Origin: Afipia sp.
GTDB taxonomy: Bacteria > Pseudomonadota > Alphaproteobacteria > Rhizobiales > Xanthobacteraceae
Reading direction: 5' to 3'
NCBI GenBank assembly: GCA_030652315.1
Contig: JAUSAX010000089.1
Span: 39,980 to 103,979 of the forward strand
DNA length: 64,000 nucleotides
A program made the position numbers and the translations under genes. A model generated the notes under the pieces. That model did not search any database, was not told where the DNA came from, and saw nothing but the letters and a program-made list of their open reading frames with translations. This document shows positions 1 through 7,776 of this stretch, in pieces (positions within the stretch are counted from its first letter, which is position 1; every line of letters begins with the position of its first letter).

Positions 1-781
1 CGAACACGTTGGCGCGGTTGATTTCCTTGCCCGTCAGGATGTGCTGCAGCGAAACCGGATGCGCCTCGGCGGCATTCGATCCCATGAACACGATGGTCTT
101 CGAGTTTCGGATGTCGTTGTAGGAGTTCGTCATCGCACCGTAGCCCCAGGTGTTGGCAACACCCGCGACCGTGGTCGAATGACAAATGCGCGCCTGGTGG
201 TCGATCGAGTTGGTGCCCCAGAACGCGGCGAACTTGCGGAACAGATAGCCGCCTTCATTGGAGAACTTCGCCGAACCCAGCAGATAAACCGAGTCGGCGC
301 CGGACTTGGCGCGAATCTCGAGCATCTTGTCGCCGATTTCATTGATGGCCTGATCCCAGCCGATCTTCTGCCACTCGCCGTTGACCAGCTTCATCGGATA
401 CTTCAGGCGGCGGTCGCCATGCACGATTTCGCGAACCGACGCGCCCTTGGCGCAATGCGAGCCACGGTTGAGCGGGCTGTCCCAAGCTGGTTCCTGACCG
501 ACCCAGACACCGTTCTGCACTTCGGCGATGACCGTGCAGCCCACCGAACAATGCGTGCAGACGTTCTTTTTGATTTCCGTCGGTGCGCCGACGATTTTTG
601 GCCCGGCCTGCGCCTTGCGCACCGATCCCAGCGGCATCAATCCAATGGCAGCGCCCGCCCCCGCAACGAGGCCTGAGCGGCGCAGGAAGGTTCGGCGATC
701 GAGAACACCGGAAGCGAGACCCGCGGCGATGCCCTGCAAGCGCGCGCGACCGGCAGATCCTTCTTTTCGCTTGATCAACAT
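1..781 (-). CDS. fdhA: Formate dehydrogenase catalytic (alpha) subunit, N-terminal part (cut by window edge)
   Basis: This is the first 260 residues of a molybdenum/tungsten bis-MGD oxidoreductase; the rest lies outside the window. The N-terminus carries a twin-arginine signal ([10 protein letters not shown], about residues 28-37), so export to the periplasm is expected. A [4Fe-4S] motif follows: Cys75, Cys78, Cys82 and Cys110 in CTHCSVGC...SHCAKG. The sequence QARICHSTT aligns with the active-site region of FdnG-type enzymes; residue 200 (codon at 182-184) is TGT cysteine, where E. coli FdnG has selenocysteine. Family knowledge: the enzyme oxidises formate to CO2 and passes electrons to an Fe-S subunit. 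The neighbouring fdhD, a TorD-domain gene and cofactor genes support the assignment. Start chosen at the ATG upstream of the Tat motif. Confidence 0.93.
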   Translation of the reverse strand, partial: MLIKRKEGSAGRARLQGIAAGLASGVLDRRTFLRRSGLVAGAGAAIGLMPLGSVRKAQAGPKIVGAPTEIKKNVCTHCSVGCTVIAEVQNGVWVGQEPAWDSPLNRGSHCAKGASVREIVHGDRRLKYPMKLVNGEWQKIGWDQAINEIGDKMLEIRAKSGADSVYLLGSAKFSNEGGYLFRKFAAFWGTNSIDHQARICHSTTVAGVANTWGYGAMTNSYNDIRNSKTIVFMGSNAAEAHPVSLQHILTGKEINRANVF

Positions 782-794
782 GTGCGTGCTTCCA

Positions 795-1022
795 TCAATA
801 ACGGTTGACGCGATAGTAGTTTTTGACGTCCGGCGAATCCGCCTTGTAGCGAGCCTTGACCCGCTCGGCCTGAGACTCGTCTGCCTCCGCCTCCGTGGCT
901 ATCGGCACAATCGCGGCCGCGGCGACAGCCGATCCGCCCATCATGAAGAAACTGCGACGATCGAATCTCTTGGCATCTTGCGGCTTGTCTAGGGATGCCT
1001 TGCTCTTGGACTGCTTAATCAT
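795..1022 (-). CDS. Small twin-arginine-signal protein of formate dehydrogenase loci
   Basis: A 75-residue protein with an RRSFFMMGG twin-arginine motif near residue 28, a hydrophobic alanine-rich stretch and a charged tail ending YYRVNRY. It sits 13 bp upstream of fdhA in the same orientation. The chosen ATG has GGAGGAG about 7 bp upstream; an in-frame TTG five codons earlier overlaps that ribosome-binding site and is less likely. Known: short Tat-signal proteins of this type recur directly before FDH catalytic genes (the 'formate dehydrogenase region TAT target' family). Their function is not established. Inference: an assembly or anchoring partner exported together with the FDH. Confidence 0.85.
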   Translation of the reverse strand: MIKQSKSKASLDKPQDAKRFDRRSFFMMGGSAVAAAAIVPIATEAEADESQAERVKARYKADSPDVKNYYRVNRY

Positions 1023-1063
1023 CGCGGTCTCCTCCAAGTCAATTTTCCAGTCCGGCCATCACG

Positions 1064-1852
1064 TCACTCGGACAGCGTGAAAGCCTCTGATTCCAGTTCT
1101 ATAAAGATGCGACCAACGCGCCCGACAGCACGATAGAATTTGACGGATTGTGAAATTTCGAGATCGGCAAACATCCGCGCGGCCCATGGCTTGAGATGCC
1201 GCTCGAAAAACCGCGCTTGCGCTGCGAAGTCCGTTTCGAAGTCGTCGCGCGCGAAACCGGCCATGACCTCGAGCAGTATCGCAATGTGATCTTCCGGCTC
1301 TCGCGCCGAACCGGCGCGCTCGATCCCCAGCATGTCAAAATCTTCGCGGACGCGCGCGAGCGGCCGCTCGTGAAGGAAGCCCGTCAGATAATACGAGGCA
1401 TAGGGCAGCAGTTCGCCGCGTCCCAAGCCAATGAACAGATCGAAGAACTCCTTGGAGATCGCGCGCTCATCGAATTCCGTCGCTGCTGCGGCGAGTTCGA
1501 TATGCGCCATGCCAAGGTCAGACGCATCGCCTTTCAGCATCGCAACTTTGGACAACGTGTCCGCAGTGGGCGCCTTGCCCATCAGCAACGACAACAGGCC
1601 GTACTCCGCGGCGCGGAGCTGATCGATTTCATCGATGTCTGATTTCACTGAAATGTTATCCCCGGCTGATCCGTAGAGGTCGGGGCGGAGAAGTGAACGG
1701 GAGACTTGTGTCAGGGACTCAACGGCGAGAACGCGCTCGGCCGGAATACGCGACCACGCCGAAACCGACGGCTGAGCAATTCCAATAGCTCTCGCCAGGG
1801 AGGCGACGCCGCCTGCTGCCTTGATTGCCCGCTCTAATCCTGAGTCCCGCAT
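1064..1852 (-). CDS. DNA-binding (Cro/YdaS-type HTH) domain fused to a TorD-family chaperone
   Basis: A protein of about 262 residues with two parts. Residues 1-60 (GLERAIKAAGGVASLARAIG...QPSVSAWSRIPAERV) match the helix-turn-helix of Cro/YdaS-like repressors. From about residue 75 to the end it resembles the all-helical TorD/DmsD chaperone family (LRAAEYGLLSLLMGKAP, ELLPYASYYLTGFLHERPLARVREDFDMLGI, EPEDHIAILLEVMAGF). TorD proteins bind the signal or apo-form of molybdoenzymes before Tat export. The gene lies just upstream of the Tat-tagged small protein and fdhA. Inference: it is both the FDH maturation chaperone and a repressor sensing free apo-enzyme. A GTG at 1876 would add eight residues and is the alternative start. 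A perfect palindrome lies just upstream (1905-1929). Confidence 0.85.
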   Translation of the reverse strand: MRDSGLERAIKAAGGVASLARAIGIAQPSVSAWSRIPAERVLAVESLTQVSRSLLRPDLYGSAGDNISVKSDIDEIDQLRAAEYGLLSLLMGKAPTADTLSKVAMLKGDASDLGMAHIELAAAATEFDERAISKEFFDLFIGLGRGELLPYASYYLTGFLHERPLARVREDFDMLGIERAGSAREPEDHIAILLEVMAGFARDDFETDFAAQARFFERHLKPWAARMFADLEISQSVKFYRAVGRVGRIFIELESEAFTLSE

Positions 1853-1904
1853 GGTCCGAACCGAAGCCCTCCCCACCGTGCCCTCAAATCAGGCATCTTC
1901 CTTT

Positions 1905-1929
1905 ATTTGGAACTATTCTAGTTCCAAAT
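1905..1929. promoter_or_regulatory. Perfect 25-bp palindrome before the HTH-TorD fusion gene
   Basis: Arms ATTTGGAACTA (1905-1915) and TAGTTCCAAAT (1919-1929) are exact reverse complements separated by 3 bp. It lies 52 bp upstream of the ATG of the HTH-TorD gene, in the 116-bp gap after the DUF3306 gene. Its symmetry and AT-rich position are typical of an operator for a dimeric repressor. Inference: the binding site of the adjacent HTH-TorD protein or another local regulator. Confidence 0.6.
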
Positions 1930-1968
1930 TTGTATCATAGGTTCGTCCTATGTCTCAAAGAATTTTGT

Positions 1969-2679
1969 CTAAACCCTTGGTTTTGCAGTGCCATGGCGTC
2001 GCACGCCTTGCTGCAGTGCACTGGACTCGTTGAACACAGCATCCTCTGCGCGTTCACTCTGAGCGTACTCAGCGTGAGCTTCATCATCCGATACGGGATT
2101 TGAAGCTGTCGCCGGTGCAGACAACCTTACTTGCTGAAGCGGCAATATCGGCTCCGGATTTTGCGGCGCGTCAACGTCCGCATCGGCGCTGGCACCATCG
2201 CTTGCATCACCATGTGACCTGTCGCCCGGCTCTTGCAGACCGGAGGTGACCGGATCGCTGCCCATGATCTGCAGAACCATTTTCGCGATGTCTGTGCCCG
2301 GCGCGAGTTCGCTGCTTCCGGGCACGCCGCCGGGCGTATTCCAGTCATAAGCGTAGTCGAGTGCGGGATTGACGTAGTTGCGGACCGCCGAATCCAGCGC
2401 CCAGGATTTCCGTAGCGCTGCATTGCGCAAACTCTCGGGCACCCCCTTGCGCAAGAAGCCAGTGATATCGGTGGTTTCCGTGATCTCTTCCAGTTTCGGC
2501 AGGCTTGAAAGATCGAACTGCTCTTCGGCGTCGCTTTCGACACCGGGCGTGGGCAAAGCCTCCGCCTCGTCAGCCGGGTCTACAACCGCGCTGTCATTCT
2601 CCGGCAGTTTCGCCTCGCGCTTGCGTTGCGACCAGCGCGACAGAAAATTCTTGTCGCTCTCCTTCTCGTCCTGGCTCAT
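1969..2679 (-). CDS. DUF3306 family protein of the formate dehydrogenase locus
   Basis: A 236-residue, acidic, low-complexity protein. The N-terminus (NFLSRWSQRKREA) and the central block (DLSSLPKLEEITETTDITGFLRKGVPESLRNAALRKSW..., about residues 58-105) match the DUF3306 pattern. The last 100 residues are Ala/Asp/Glu-rich and look disordered. Its ATG overlaps the stop of the DUF3305 gene by 4 bp, so the two are likely translationally coupled. The family has no established biochemical role but is repeatedly found with FDH genes. Inference: an accessory factor in FDH maturation. Confidence 0.82.
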   Translation of the reverse strand: MSQDEKESDKNFLSRWSQRKREAKLPENDSAVVDPADEAEALPTPGVESDAEEQFDLSSLPKLEEITETTDITGFLRKGVPESLRNAALRKSWALDSAVRNYVNPALDYAYDWNTPGGVPGSSELAPGTDIAKMVLQIMGSDPVTSGLQEPGDRSHGDASDGASADADVDAPQNPEPILPLQQVRLSAPATASNPVSDDEAHAEYAQSERAEDAVFNESSALQQGVRRHGTAKPRV

Positions 2680-3185
2680 GTATCGTCCCTCCGTCCGCCG
2701 GATGGATCTTCACCACGCCTCCGGTCCTCACTCGTCCCATCGCGCTTACGCTTGTGAAATACGCGTTCAACATGGAATTCATCGACGAAGGCGGCGATCC
2801 AGGACGCAATATCCGGCGACATCGGGACCGTACCGATCACGTCGGTGCCACTTTCGAACAACGCCTCCCCTTCGGTCGGATCGGCGGTCACCTTTGTCAG
2901 TTCAAGCTCCGCGCCGCCGTCCTGGCGCCGAAGCGCGATCCAGATTCGAGGCGCTCCGTCGGCAAGATTGTCGCGGTAGTTGGCGGTATCGGTGCTGAAC
3001 AGATCGATCGTTGCAGGGCCGGCATAATACAACGTCGCATCGGGCTCCTGCGACAACACCGTCCAGGGCGCAGTCGCCGGCACGTCGTCCAGGACTGTCA
3101 CCGGCGACCACATATGATCGATCCAGGGATTGTCGATGACGCGGCGGCGCAGCACCACACCGACTTCACGAGATATCTCGGTCAT
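2676..3185 (-). CDS. DUF3305 family protein of the formate dehydrogenase locus
   Basis: A 169-residue soluble protein with no signal peptide. The opening (VGVVLRRRVIDNPWIDHMWSPVTVL) and middle (PRIWIALRRQ...ELELTKVTADPTEGEA) match DUF3305. The start at 3185 (MTEISREV) is preceded by GGGAG 7-8 bp upstream; a start at 3221 would run back over the preceding gene's stop. The end overlaps the DUF3306 gene by 4 bp. Function unknown. DUF3305 and DUF3306 usually occur as a pair beside FDH genes, so they may act as one unit. The C-terminal 30 residues are strongly charged (KRKRDGTSEDRRRGEDP). Confidence 0.83.
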   Translation of the reverse strand: MTEISREVGVVLRRRVIDNPWIDHMWSPVTVLDDVPATAPWTVLSQEPDATLYYAGPATIDLFSTDTANYRDNLADGAPRIWIALRRQDGGAELELTKVTADPTEGEALFESGTDVIGTVPMSPDIASWIAAFVDEFHVERVFHKRKRDGTSEDRRRGEDPSGGRRDDT

Positions 3186-3210
3186 TGCAGATTCTCCCGT
3201 CCCCGGTGAA

Positions 3211-4230
3211 TCACGCGACATTCGCAGTGGACGCGAGCGGCAGGCCCGCGACGAGATTTTGCGGTTTCAGGCGCACCATCTTATCCGCGTCCATCGCCAG
3301 AATGAGGTAAACGGGCTTGTTGCCGACGCGCTCATCGACAAAACGCACGTCATCAAAACTTAGGCGTATCAAGGCGACAATCCGTCCGGCCGTATCCGAG
3401 CCGGCCGTATCCCCGTTCCAGAGAGCGTTGCCAATCCGGGTTCCTTCGCTGTCGAGGCCGACGAACCAGCGCCAGTCACGGTCCTCGATCGACGCGACCG
3501 TCTCTGCCTTCACGGCGACGCCGAGAAGATGGGCGATCCAGCGTTCAATCACCCGGCAGAGCGCATCGCGCGCTTTCGGATTGCCGCCGAGATTCATGAC
3601 CATCGCATGGGCATCCGACCGCGACCAATAGGTCCAGGCATTTGCATCGTCCATGACATCCATCTCGCCGAAAGCCTGCGGCTGCAGCATCGCACTCAAG
3701 GGCGACGAATGGAGATCATGTTGCGCATGATGCTGCGCTTCGACGACTTCGGCATCGGCGAGCAGCAGCGCGCCGTCGTGAACCGTGGCCTTCTGACTGC
3801 GATAGAACAACTCGGCGGCGCGCAGAATATAGGGATCATCGCAACCCTCGAGCGCGTTGCGCAGGATCAGATGGCACAATTGCGAAAGAAAGATCGGCGG
3901 CAAGTCGGTTGCGCCCTTCCGTGCCAGCGACACATACACCGCTTCCAGCGACGGCGCTGCGACAAGCCGGTCGCGAAAAGCCATCATGAACGTCCAGTTC
4001 TCGCGCGCATCTGCGTCGGCGAGTGCGGCAATATCGGCTTTCGAGACCGGACGAAGCGGATCAGCCAGCAGACTGGCATGTAAATTTCGCTCGGCGTCGC
4101 ACGCGTCATCAGGCGGCATCAATTCCGGCCGCGCCAGATACGCCATGATCAGTTCCGGCGTCGCAATCAGCCCCCCGTGATCGGCGCGGCGCGTAAGGTG
4201 ATGACCTGAAGCGACCCAGAATTCTCTCAT
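3211..4230 (-). CDS. DUF6352 family protein, function unknown
   Basis: A 339-residue soluble protein, no signal or membrane segment. The N-terminus (FWVASGHHLTRRADHGGLIATPELIMAYLARPEL) and the middle (MMAFRDRLVAAPSLEAVYVSL, LFYRSQKATVHDGALLLADAEVVE) match my memory of the DUF6352 family that accompanies formate dehydrogenase genes. Residues 185-210 are His-rich (QHHAQHDLHSS), a possible metal-binding patch, though no catalytic motif is recognised. The start overlaps the stop of the DUF6505 gene by 4 bp. Inference only: a component of FDH assembly or quality control, from its position in the run. Confidence 0.78.
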   Translation of the reverse strand: MREFWVASGHHLTRRADHGGLIATPELIMAYLARPELMPPDDACDAERNLHASLLADPLRPVSKADIAALADADARENWTFMMAFRDRLVAAPSLEAVYVSLARKGATDLPPIFLSQLCHLILRNALEGCDDPYILRAAELFYRSQKATVHDGALLLADAEVVEAQHHAQHDLHSSPLSAMLQPQAFGEMDVMDDANAWTYWSRSDAHAMVMNLGGNPKARDALCRVIERWIAHLLGVAVKAETVASIEDRDWRWFVGLDSEGTRIGNALWNGDTAGSDTAGRIVALIRLSFDDVRFVDERVGNKPVYLILAMDADKMVRLKPQNLVAGLPLASTANVA

Positions 4231-4784
4231 GCACGATCCGCCTTTGTGAGCCCAAGAAGATCGACTTCCTCGGCCGGTTCGTCGCCTTCGACCTCGTGAA
4301 AGGTAAAGGCGCGTGCATGGGTGTGCAATCGATCCCCGCCCAATTCCGTCCCTCGCGGCTTCAGGGTGCGGAAGCGCTCGCGGATTTCTCCACTCTCAAC
4401 GCTCCGAGCGACCGCAAGCAAGGTTTGTGGCGGGTGATCGCAAAGCGAAGCCGCAAACACGACTTCTTCCTCAGCGGCGGCACGCGCAGCGTCGATATCC
4501 GGCGCACCGAATTTCGTTACCAGTTGCTCCGCCAGCCGCGCGATCACACCCTGCCGTTCGACCTCGGTTGCCTCGGTGACGACTGCAAGCGTCGACCAGC
4601 CGAGACTGTCAATACCAAGAAAACCGGATCGCAGCGCGACGCGCTGCTTCTGGCCAAGCGTAGCAGGATCGCAGTCCCAGAACACAAACGCGCCGGACAC
4701 GGCCCACTCGCCGGGCTCGGCGGCACGCTCGAACACGAATGTGTCCGAGGGATCGAGCCTGATGGTGCGCGGCAGTTTCAGCAT
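4227..4784 (-). CDS. DUF6505 family protein, function unknown
   Basis: A 185-residue soluble protein beginning MLKLPRTIRLDPSDTFVFERAAEPGEWAVSGAF-type sequence. Start 4784 is chosen because GAGG lies 6-7 bp upstream and because a longer reading (to 4856) would run deep into the preceding gene. It contains WSTLAVVTEATEVERQGVIARLAEQLVTKFGAP, a helical segment, and a C-terminal acidic tail. No enzyme motif is seen. It is sandwiched between the biotin/lipoate-ligase-like gene (7-bp gap) and DUF6352 (4-bp overlap). Inference: part of the same FDH accessory operon. Confidence 0.78.
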   Translation of the reverse strand: MLKLPRTIRLDPSDTFVFERAAEPGEWAVSGAFVFWDCDPATLGQKQRVALRSGFLGIDSLGWSTLAVVTEATEVERQGVIARLAEQLVTKFGAPDIDAARAAAEEEVVFAASLCDHPPQTLLAVARSVESGEIRERFRTLKPRGTELGGDRLHTHARAFTFHEVEGDEPAEEVDLLGLTKADRA

Positions 4785-4791
4785 GTCCGCC

Positions 4792-5550
4792 TCACCCAAG
4801 TTTCGGGGCGCGGTATTCCGGATCATACCACGAGACCTTGGCGAGAGCATTGACAAGACTGCTCCGCACAGGCGCCCCCTTCACTCCGGACGCTTTGAAA
4901 AGAAGGTCACCGTTGATGTCGATCCCGCGCCGCTCCTCGGCGTTCTCCCTGGAAAGCCGCGCCAGATAGTCGCGTGCCACCGGATCAAAGCCGAGTTCCT
5001 TCCATTGATCGAAGGCCGTCATGAGATGCCGGGCGAAACTGCCGATCATCGCCTCGGTATCGACCATCTCAAAGCCTTCGTTCAGGAGTGCAACCCCGCT
5101 TGCCGCCTCGACCTCTCCGACAAGAGCCATGTCAGCGGCGCGTAGGATGACACCGAACACCAGCCATGCCGGGGTCTCGTCCTCGCGGCAGTCCTTCGGC
5201 CAGCCGATCCGCCCGCCGCCCAGCAATCCGCCGTCGAACAGGATCGTGTCCGGCCAGGTGATCTGCACCTCCCGTTCCGGCGGACAGTGCGCCGCAATGG
5301 CATCCGCGGTCGCATTCATACCGGCGAAAAATGCCCGGCGCGCGGACCTTAGCGGCTCATCCGGCTCGAGCACGACGGCGAACTCCACCAGATCGTAGCG
5401 CTGGACCCAGACCAATGTTCCAGCGCCGGCTTTGGCTGCAATGGTGCAGCCGTGCACGAACGCGTCGCCATACTCGCGCAGCGATACGAGCGTGTAGCCC
5501 GGGGGGAGATCGAGCGGTTGCTCCGCTTGCGCTGTGCGCGAAACCATCAT
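4792..5550 (-). CDS. Biotin/lipoate--protein ligase-like protein
   Basis: A 252-residue protein resembling the biotin/lipoate protein ligase fold: GCTIAAKAGAGTLVWVQRYDLVEFAVVLEPDEPL, then WPDTILFDGGLLGGGRIGWPKDC and a C-terminal DUF4444-like part (RGIDINGDLLFKASG). The usual ligase motif GRGRxGRxW is not evident; GGGRIGWP may be its counterpart. True biotin transfer is therefore doubtful. It is the first gene of the minus-strand run leading to DUF6505, DUF6352, DUF3305, DUF3306 and the HTH-TorD gene. The start is one of two adjacent ATGs (5550 or 5547). Inference: it acts on FDH or its partners rather than on carboxylases. Confidence 0.75.
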   Translation of the reverse strand: MMVSRTAQAEQPLDLPPGYTLVSLREYGDAFVHGCTIAAKAGAGTLVWVQRYDLVEFAVVLEPDEPLRSARRAFFAGMNATADAIAAHCPPEREVQITWPDTILFDGGLLGGGRIGWPKDCREDETPAWLVFGVILRAADMALVGEVEAASGVALLNEGFEMVDTEAMIGSFARHLMTAFDQWKELGFDPVARDYLARLSRENAEERRGIDINGDLLFKASGVKGAPVRSSLVNALAKVSWYDPEYRAPKLG

Positions 5551-5697
5551 CGTAGAAAATTTCCCTAAGCTCTTTGTATTTGGGCAGTCTATGCTATCCC
5601 GGTCAAGGTGGCGGCCTGCTTGCGCGAGCCGCTGCCGCGGCACCATATGATTGACATAACCACTCTGAGCAGACGCCAAGGGTCAAGGTTGCAGATC
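5551..5697. promoter_or_regulatory. Divergent intergenic region between the FDH accessory operon and the ferredoxin-like gene
   Basis: This 147-bp gap separates the minus-strand accessory run from the plus-strand ferredoxin/Mrp/fdhD/mobA run, so it should contain both promoters. An AT-richer patch near 5560-5595 is the likeliest minus-strand promoter. No TTGAT-N4-ATCAA box and no copy of the 1905-1929 palindrome was seen. Confidence 0.4.
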
Positions 5698-7737
5698 ATG
5701 AACAGCGCAAAGTCCCGCCTTCTGGTTTGCAGTTGCGAGAAGACCATGCAGCTCGATGCGCAGGCGATAGGGCGCGGGTGTACCGCGCACATGACCCAGG
5801 CCAACCAGCTCTGCGGTCTGGATCTTTCCCAGTTCAAGGCGGCGCTCACTGAGGGCGAAGCGATCACGGTGGCGTGTACGCAGGAAGCGCCGCTGTTTAA
5901 GGAGGTCGCCGAGGAGTTCCCCGACGTCCCCCTTACCTTCGTCAACATTCGCGAAACCGGTGGATGGTCGAAAGACGCGGCGGCAGCCGGGCCAAAAGCC
6001 GCGGCGCTGATCGCCGCCGCCGCGGAAGAGATGCCACCGATCTCGCTGGTCACACTGGAAAGCGGCGGTGTCGCGCTGATCTACGGCCATGACGAAGTTA
6101 CCATCGAAGCGGCTAGGCGCCTCGCTGACCGCCTCGACATCACAGTCATTCTTACCAGGCCGGGCGATGTGACGCCGCGCTCGGTCAACGAGTTTCCCGT
6201 GCTCAAGGGTACGATCCGCAATGCGCGCGGGTATCTCGGGCAATTTGAACTGACCATTGATGACTACGCACTGCCGGCGCCTTCCTCGCGGAACAAGCTC
6301 GTGTTCGGCGCTTCGCGCGATGGCGCGATCTCGAACTGCGATCTCATTCTCGACCTCAGCGGCGGCCTGCCGCTGTTTCCGGCCCACGAACTGCGACCCG
6401 GCTATCTGCGCGCCGATCCGCGCGACCGCGCCGCCGTTGAACGCGCCATAGCGGAGGCGGGTCATCTTGTCGGCACCTTCGACAAGCCCAGGTTCATCCA
6501 TTTCGAGGAATCGCTCTGCGCTCACTCCCGCTCCGGCATCACAGGCTGCACGCGCTGTCTCGACCTGTGCCCGACCGGCGCGATCACTCCGAACGGCAAT
6601 GCCGTCGCGATCGATCCCAACGTATGCGCCGGATGCGGGTCATGCGCTTCGGTCTGTCCGACCGGAGCCGCATCCTATTCGCTGCCGAGCGCCGATGCGC
6701 TGATGCGCCGCTTGCGCACGCTGCTGCAAACGTATCGCAAGTCCGGCGGCGAACAGGCCGTCGTGCTCTTTCATGACGGCGACCACGGCGAGCCATTGAT
6801 TGACGCACTGGCGCGGTTCGGTGACGGCTTGCCCGCCAACGTGCTTCCGGTTCGCGTCAATGAAGTGACGCAACTCGGGCCGGAATCCCTCGCAGCGGTG
6901 TTCGCCTATGGCGGTACAGGCGTCGCGCTCCTGATGCGGGCGCAGCCCCGGCATGAAACCGCCGGCCTGCGCCGCGCTGCAGATATGTCAGGCGCAGTTG
7001 TCGCCGCACTCGGCTTTGGCCAAGGTGTCGTCCGCATTCTGGAAACCGACGACCCGGATCAGTTGCGCGCGATGCTCGATACCATGCCTGCCGGAGTTGC
7101 ATCTCTGAACTCGGCCAGTTTCGTTCCGCGCGGCGCCAAGCGCGGCGTGCTGGAGACAATGTTCCGTGAACTGCATCTCGCGGCCCCTACCCCGGTTGAC
7201 GTTGTTCCGCTGGCGTCCGGCGCACCGTTCGGCAGCATTCAATTGAACGTCGAAGGCTGCACGCTTTGCCACGCCTGCGTCACCGCCTGCCCCACGAACG
7301 CGCTCTCCGACAATCCCGACCGGGCGATGTTGCGCTTCACCGAAAGCCTTTGCGTTCAATGCGGGCTTTGCGAAGCCACCTGCCCTGAGGATGTCATCAC
7401 ACTGGAACCGCGGCTCGACTTCCAGGCGTGGAATGCACCGCTGCGCGTGCTGAAGGAAGAAGAGCCATTCCATTGCATCGCCTGCGGCACGCCGTTCGGC
7501 ACCAGAAGCTCGATCGAGCGTGTGCTCTCGAAGTTGCAGGAAAAGCACTGGATGTTCGAAGGCGCCAACGCGCGGCGGCTTGATGTCATCAAGATGTGCG
7601 CGGATTGCCGCGTCGAAGCCGTCGTCAACGAAAGCTTCGATCCGCACGCTGCGCCACAACGCCCGCCGGTGATGTCTACCGAGGACTACTTGCGTGCGCG
7701 CGAAATCAAGAAGAACGATCCTTTCGGATCGCAATGA
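5698..7737 (+). CDS. Multi-[4Fe-4S] ferredoxin-like protein of the formate dehydrogenase locus
   Basis: A 679-residue soluble protein. Residues 1-100 hold a conserved cysteine-bearing region (LLVCSCEKTM, GCTAHMTQANQLCG, VACTQEAPLFKEV). Two paired ferredoxin modules follow. One is at about 284-330 (CTRCLDLCPTGAI, CAGCGSCASVCPTG) and one at about 521-570 (CTLCHACVTACPTNAL, CVQCGLCEATCPEDV), predicting four [4Fe-4S] clusters. Two further CxxC pairs near 593 (CIAC) and 634 (CADC) could bind zinc or another cluster. ATG 5698 is chosen because upstream ATGs lack a ribosome-binding site and the family begins close to LLVCSCE. It leads the run with the Mrp ATPase, fdhD and mobA. Inference: an electron carrier or Fe-S donor for FDH. 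Confidence 0.85.
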   Translation: MNSAKSRLLVCSCEKTMQLDAQAIGRGCTAHMTQANQLCGLDLSQFKAALTEGEAITVACTQEAPLFKEVAEEFPDVPLTFVNIRETGGWSKDAAAAGPKAAALIAAAAEEMPPISLVTLESGGVALIYGHDEVTIEAARRLADRLDITVILTRPGDVTPRSVNEFPVLKGTIRNARGYLGQFELTIDDYALPAPSSRNKLVFGASRDGAISNCDLILDLSGGLPLFPAHELRPGYLRADPRDRAAVERAIAEAGHLVGTFDKPRFIHFEESLCAHSRSGITGCTRCLDLCPTGAITPNGNAVAIDPNVCAGCGSCASVCPTGAASYSLPSADALMRRLRTLLQTYRKSGGEQAVVLFHDGDHGEPLIDALARFGDGLPANVLPVRVNEVTQLGPESLAAVFAYGGTGVALLMRAQPRHETAGLRRAADMSGAVVAALGFGQGVVRILETDDPDQLRAMLDTMPAGVASLNSASFVPRGAKRGVLETMFRELHLAAPTPVDVVPLASGAPFGSIQLNVEGCTLCHACVTACPTNALSDNPDRAMLRFTESLCVQCGLCEATCPEDVITLEPRLDFQAWNAPLRVLKEEEPFHCIACGTPFGTRSSIERVLSKLQEKHWMFEGANARRLDVIKMCADCRVEAVVNESFDPHAAPQRPPVMSTEDYLRAREIKKNDPFGSQ

Positions 7738-7776
7738 GCCGGCGCGCCGCGAGCGCGATCGGTCAGGAGATCGAAT

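Noticed and set aside
182..184. Possible selenocysteine codon in the FDH gene
   Set aside because: The codon is TGT, not TGA, so ordinary cysteine is encoded.
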